Shown piece after piece: positions 4,821-7,202 of a DNA stretch of 7,202 nucleotides. Origin of the DNA: Acholeplasmatales bacterium (GTDB taxonomy: Bacteria; Bacillota_I; Bacilli_A; Acholeplasmatales; Anaeroplasmataceae); contig JAILBI010000025.1 in the NCBI GenBank assembly GCA_024681175.1, positions 1 through 7,202 on the forward strand, read 5' to 3'. The notes below the pieces were generated by a model. That model searched no databases, was not told the origin of the DNA, and saw only the letters and a program-made list of their open reading frames with translations. How positions within the stretch are numbered: position 1 is the first letter of the stretch; each line of letters opens with the position of its first letter. A program made the position numbers and the translations under genes.

Positions 4821-6953
4821 ATGAAAAAAACAATAAAGAAAACAATACTATTTGGATTTTTGGTTTCCGCTATGTTTTCGTTTGTATCATGCGGCTCTAA
4901 AAGTAGAAATGAAATTAGTTCAGCTGCTTCAACATCTGTAATATCAAAAATTGATATTAGTAGTAATGAAACCAGCACAAGCAAAATTAATAGCTCAAGT
5001 GTAAGTAGTAAAACCGAAGCTATAAGCACTAGTGAAAATACTACAAATCCCAATACATCAAAGCCAACAGAGACTAGTGAAACCGAAGCTATAAGCACTA
5101 GTGAAAATACTACAAATCCCAATACATCAAAGCCAACAGAGACTAGTGAAACTATTAGTTCAACAGTAGATGATAAAATAGAGTACACTGTTACATTTGA
5201 TTCAAAAGGTGGAACAAATGTAGAATCCCAAACTATAGAAGAAGGAAATAAAATTAATAAACCTGAAAATCCAACAAAGAAGGGTTATACTTTTTCTACT
5301 TGGACATATAACCAAGAAGAATGGGATTTTAATGTAGATATTGTTACTGATAATATCATATTAGAAGCTATTTGGTCTCCAAATACAAATACAGCATATA
5401 AAGTAGAACATTATTTACAAAATATCAATAATAACAATTATCCTACAACTCCATATGAAACAGATAATCTTACAGGTACAACTGACACACAAACTAATGC
5501 TTCAGTTAAGACATATGAAGGATTTACATCTCCAAGTATTACTCAAGTAAATATTAATGGTGATGGCAGTACAGTTATAAAATTATATTATGATAGAATT
5601 TCATATACTTTTAATGCAACATCAAATGATACTACGGTTGGTACTGTTACAGGAAGTGGCTCATACAAGTATGGAGCTCAAGTAACAATTGCTGCTACAG
5701 AACCTAAATTAGGATATGTATTTACGGGTTGGTATGATGGAACAACAAAGGTTTCAGCTGAAAATAAATACACATTCAATATGCCTTCAAATAATTTATC
5801 ACTTGAGGCAAGATATCAAAAGAAAAAATATAAAATCACATTAATTAATCAAATTACTGGTTCGACTATTACTGGTATTACAAGTGGCGAATCATATGAA
5901 TATAAAAGTGAAATTAATTTAAGTATATCTAGTATTACAAGTGAATACACTATAAAGTGGATAAGAAGTGATGGTTATGAATATTATGGTAAAGAAATAT
6001 CATTTAATGTCCCAGCAGGCAATATAACAATTACTGTTAATCAAATCCCTTATACAAGAGCTAATAATAAAATTTATTTTGGCTCATATCCTCAAACAAA
6101 GGTAACAGATAACACATTAATTTCATCACTAAATGAAAGAACTGGTGCATTACCTACAGAAACTCAATTAGGTAATTGGACAGATTACAATTATTTTAAT
6201 GCAACAAATGTAACAAGTTATATGTATTATCAAGATATAGATTATGATAATGATGGCGATTATGATTATAGAGGTGTCTATTTCACAAAGTATAGACCAA
6301 GTTATTATTCATATAATGCAGTAACAACTAGCACATCAAATGATAATTACTACCAGGATGACAATGATTATAATTTAGGGGTGCTTTATTGGTTTTCCTT
6401 TGATCCAATCGAATGGAATATTTTAGCAGAATCAGAGGGTAAAGCCCTAATAATTGCTAATTTATTATTAGATTGTCAAGAATATTATCCTTCAAATTCT
6501 GATAAGAAAAAAGAGCACAACGGTGGAACAGGATTTTCTAATAATTATGCTTTATCAGATATTAGAAAATGGTTAAATGATAATTTTTATAATACAGCAT
6601 TTATTGCTTTAGAAAAGGCAATAATAGCAATCACTGAAGTAGATAATAGTGCTGAAACAACAGTTTCATCATCAAATAAATATGCATGTGAAAGTACAAA
6701 TGATAATATTTTCTTATTAAGCTATAGTGAAGCAAATGATTATAGCACACTAGAACGTAGTGCCTCGGGTACTGACTATGCTAAATGCCAAGGATTAAGA
6801 GTTATGTCATCAGGTTATAGTAATTGGTGGACACGCTCTCCTAGCAGCAGTAGTGCATATAGTGCTTATTATATTACTAGTCCAGGAGATCTTGCAAGTT
6901 CCTACAATGGTTATATTAATGGTATACGTCCAGTTTGCTGGATTACCTTATAA
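4821..6953 (+). CDS. Surface lipoprotein with repeat linker, InlB-B-like repeats and C-terminal DUF6273-like domain
   Basis: This 710-residue protein begins with a lipoprotein signal: basic start, hydrophobic core 9-21 and lipobox 'FVSC' with Cys24 as the lipidated residue (Phe at -3 is a little atypical). Residues 25-118 are a Ser/Thr/Asn-rich linker with an exact 23-residue duplication (65-87 and 88-110). Then come an InlB B-repeat (Listeria-Bacteroides type, 121-185: 'VTFDSKGG', 'PTKKGYTFSTW', 'LEAIW'), a 'YKVEHYLQ' MucBP-like beta module (193-260), a divergent InlB-B repeat (262-333: 'GYVFTGWYDG', 'LEARY') and another beta module (337-408). Residues about 417-710 match DUF6273: 'IYFGSYPQTKV', an Asp-rich loop near 472-482, 'PIEWNILAE', 'SDIRKWLNDNFYNTAF', 'NWWTRSP' (668-674) and a final 'NGIRPVCWITL'. 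The role is probably envelope-exposed binding or adhesion; the ligand is unknown. GGAG (4809-4812) supports ATG 4821. Confidence 0.9.
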   Translation: MKKTIKKTILFGFLVSAMFSFVSCGSKSRNEISSAASTSVISKIDISSNETSTSKINSSSVSSKTEAISTSENTTNPNTSKPTETSETEAISTSENTTNPNTSKPTETSETISSTVDDKIEYTVTFDSKGGTNVESQTIEEGNKINKPENPTKKGYTFSTWTYNQEEWDFNVDIVTDNIILEAIWSPNTNTAYKVEHYLQNINNNNYPTTPYETDNLTGTTDTQTNASVKTYEGFTSPSITQVNINGDGSTVIKLYYDRISYTFNATSNDTTVGTVTGSGSYKYGAQVTIAATEPKLGYVFTGWYDGTTKVSAENKYTFNMPSNNLSLEARYQKKKYKITLINQITGSTITGITSGESYEYKSEINLSISSITSEYTIKWIRSDGYEYYGKEISFNVPAGNITITVNQIPYTRANNKIYFGSYPQTKVTDNTLISSLNERTGALPTETQLGNWTDYNYFNATNVTSYMYYQDIDYDNDGDYDYRGVYFTKYRPSYYSYNAVTTSTSNDNYYQDDNDYNLGVLYWFSFDPIEWNILAESEGKALIIANLLLDCQEYYPSNSDKKKEHNGGTGFSNNYALSDIRKWLNDNFYNTAFIALEKAIIAITEVDNSAETTVSSSNKYACESTNDNIFLLSYSEANDYSTLERSASGTDYAKCQGLRVMSSGYSNWWTRSPSSSSAYSAYYITSPGDLASSYNGYINGIRPVCWITL
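5011..5152 (+). repeat. Exact 69-bp direct tandem repeat (two copies) in the lipoprotein linker
   Basis: Two adjacent identical 69-bp units start at 5013 and 5082; identity extends over 5011-5152 at period 69. Each unit encodes 23 residues starting TEAISTSENTT and ending TETSE, so copy change keeps the reading frame. The lack of any difference between copies, even at third codon positions, points to a recent duplication. Confidence 0.97.
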
Positions 6954-7020
6954 CAAGATATATTAAAAGAGTGATGTTTTTTATAAAATTCATTAATTAT
7001 ATAATAAAAGTGAATATATT

Positions 7021-7116
7021 ATGACATTACATATTTCAAAAACAGCACAATTATATACTATACCGTATGGAGACCTTTGTGAAAAAGGAAATATAACATA
7101 TTTTGATACAGATTAA
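7021..7116 (+). CDS. Possible 31-residue small ORF of unknown function
   Basis: An ATG at 7021 opens a 31-codon frame ending in TAA 7114-7116; the peptide starts MTLHISKTAQLY and ends NITYFDTD. The mixed composition (His, Cys, Pro, Gly, Trp-free, alternating hydrophobics) looks more protein-like than random AT-rich sequence, and it ends 8 nt before a terminator. The ribosome binding site is weak (AAAGTG near 7007-7012). TATAAT at 7000-7005 could be a -10, but no good -35 is seen. It may be a real small protein, or a remnant of a longer gene. I do not recognise a family. Confidence 0.35.
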   Translation: MTLHISKTAQLYTIPYGDLCEKGNITYFDTD

Positions 7117-7124
7117 TAAATGAG

Positions 7125-7155
7125 AAAGGTGTACTTTTATTAGTACACCTTTTTT
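7125..7155 (+). terminator. Intrinsic terminator closing the lipoprotein/small-ORF region
   Basis: AAAGGTGTACT (7125-7135) pairs perfectly with AGTACACCTTT (7142-7152) around a 6-nt TTTATT loop, followed by T to 7155. It is the first terminator after the lipoprotein stop (about 170 nt downstream), so the intervening stretch, including the small ORF, is probably transcribed with that gene. I see nothing supportable in the remaining 7156-7202. Confidence 0.88.
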
Positions 7156-7202
7156 ATGCATTCATTCATTATATTAACTAATATATTAATACATTTTTCT
7201 AT

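Noticed and set aside
4778..5188. 136-codon open frame on the - strand with hydrophobic Val/Leu/Ser repeats
   Set aside because: It is the antisense of the Ser/Thr-rich lipoprotein linker; its repeats simply mirror the 69-bp duplication and its hydrophobicity comes from reverse-complemented Ser/Thr/Asn codons.
7140..7202. Open - strand frame of 20 codons reaching the right edge, with a stop inside the terminator stem
   Set aside because: It could be the end of a convergent gene, but 20 codons in AT-rich DNA is too short, and no motif supports it.
1..7202. Reassigned genetic code (TGA as Trp), as in some Mollicutes
   Set aside because: All 24 tryptophans in the called genes are TGG. No TGA occurs in frame. 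The seven main genes end in TAA or TAG, but that number is too small to infer loss of TGA as a stop.

Overview
The window is a low-GC, gene-dense stretch from a bacterium of the Firmicutes/Bacilli type, possibly an AT-rich gut lineage near Erysipelotrichia or the non-parasitic Mollicutes relatives. This is inferred from the AT-rich codon use, the GGAG-type ribosome binding sites, the many U-tract terminators and the family content. All 24 tryptophans I counted in the called genes are TGG and there is no in-frame TGA, so the standard bacterial code (table 11) fits. All seven main genes lie on the + strand.

Layout: (1) 2-934, an accessory-looking cluster: the C-terminal part of a small three-helix membrane protein, a 68-residue Cro/C1-type regulator and a short flavodoxin-like protein, tightly spaced and probably co-transcribed. 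(2) 948-2240, a metal-response unit: a promoter, a leader that reads as a yybP-ykoY (Mn2+) riboswitch whose P1 stem competes with an intrinsic terminator, a two-repeat CaCA-family cation exchanger, and a strong terminator hairpin. (3) 2243-4514, a two-gene operon: a membrane-anchored, ComEC-like metallo-beta-lactamase-fold protein and a DHH/DHHA1 phosphoesterase of the NrnA type (stop and start 8 nt apart), closed by a terminator. The ribosome binding site of the first gene lies inside the terminator hairpin of the exchanger. (4) 4523-4676, a stand-alone tRNA-Gln(UUG) with its own promoter and terminator. (5) 4717-7155, a monocistronic 710-residue surface lipoprotein with a repeat-containing Ser/Thr linker, InlB-B-like beta repeats and a C-terminal DUF6273-like domain, then a possible 31-codon small ORF and a terminator.

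How the parts fit: the riboswitch ties the exchanger to manganese, so the most economical reading is that the transporter exports Mn2+ (or Ca2+ and Mn2+) when manganese is high. The MBL and DHH pair would put one hydrolase outside the membrane and one nucleotide-scavenging phosphatase in the cytoplasm, but a shared pathway is only inference. The lipoprotein is probably an envelope or adhesion-type protein of unknown ligand.

I see no CRISPR array, insertion sequence, prophage gene or clearly new multi-gene system. The most interesting points are the riboswitch-exchanger pairing, the dual-use hairpin before the MBL gene, the A1-U72 pair in tRNA-Gln, the Cys-rich altered motif of the MBL protein and the exact 69-bp tandem repeat in the lipoprotein linker.
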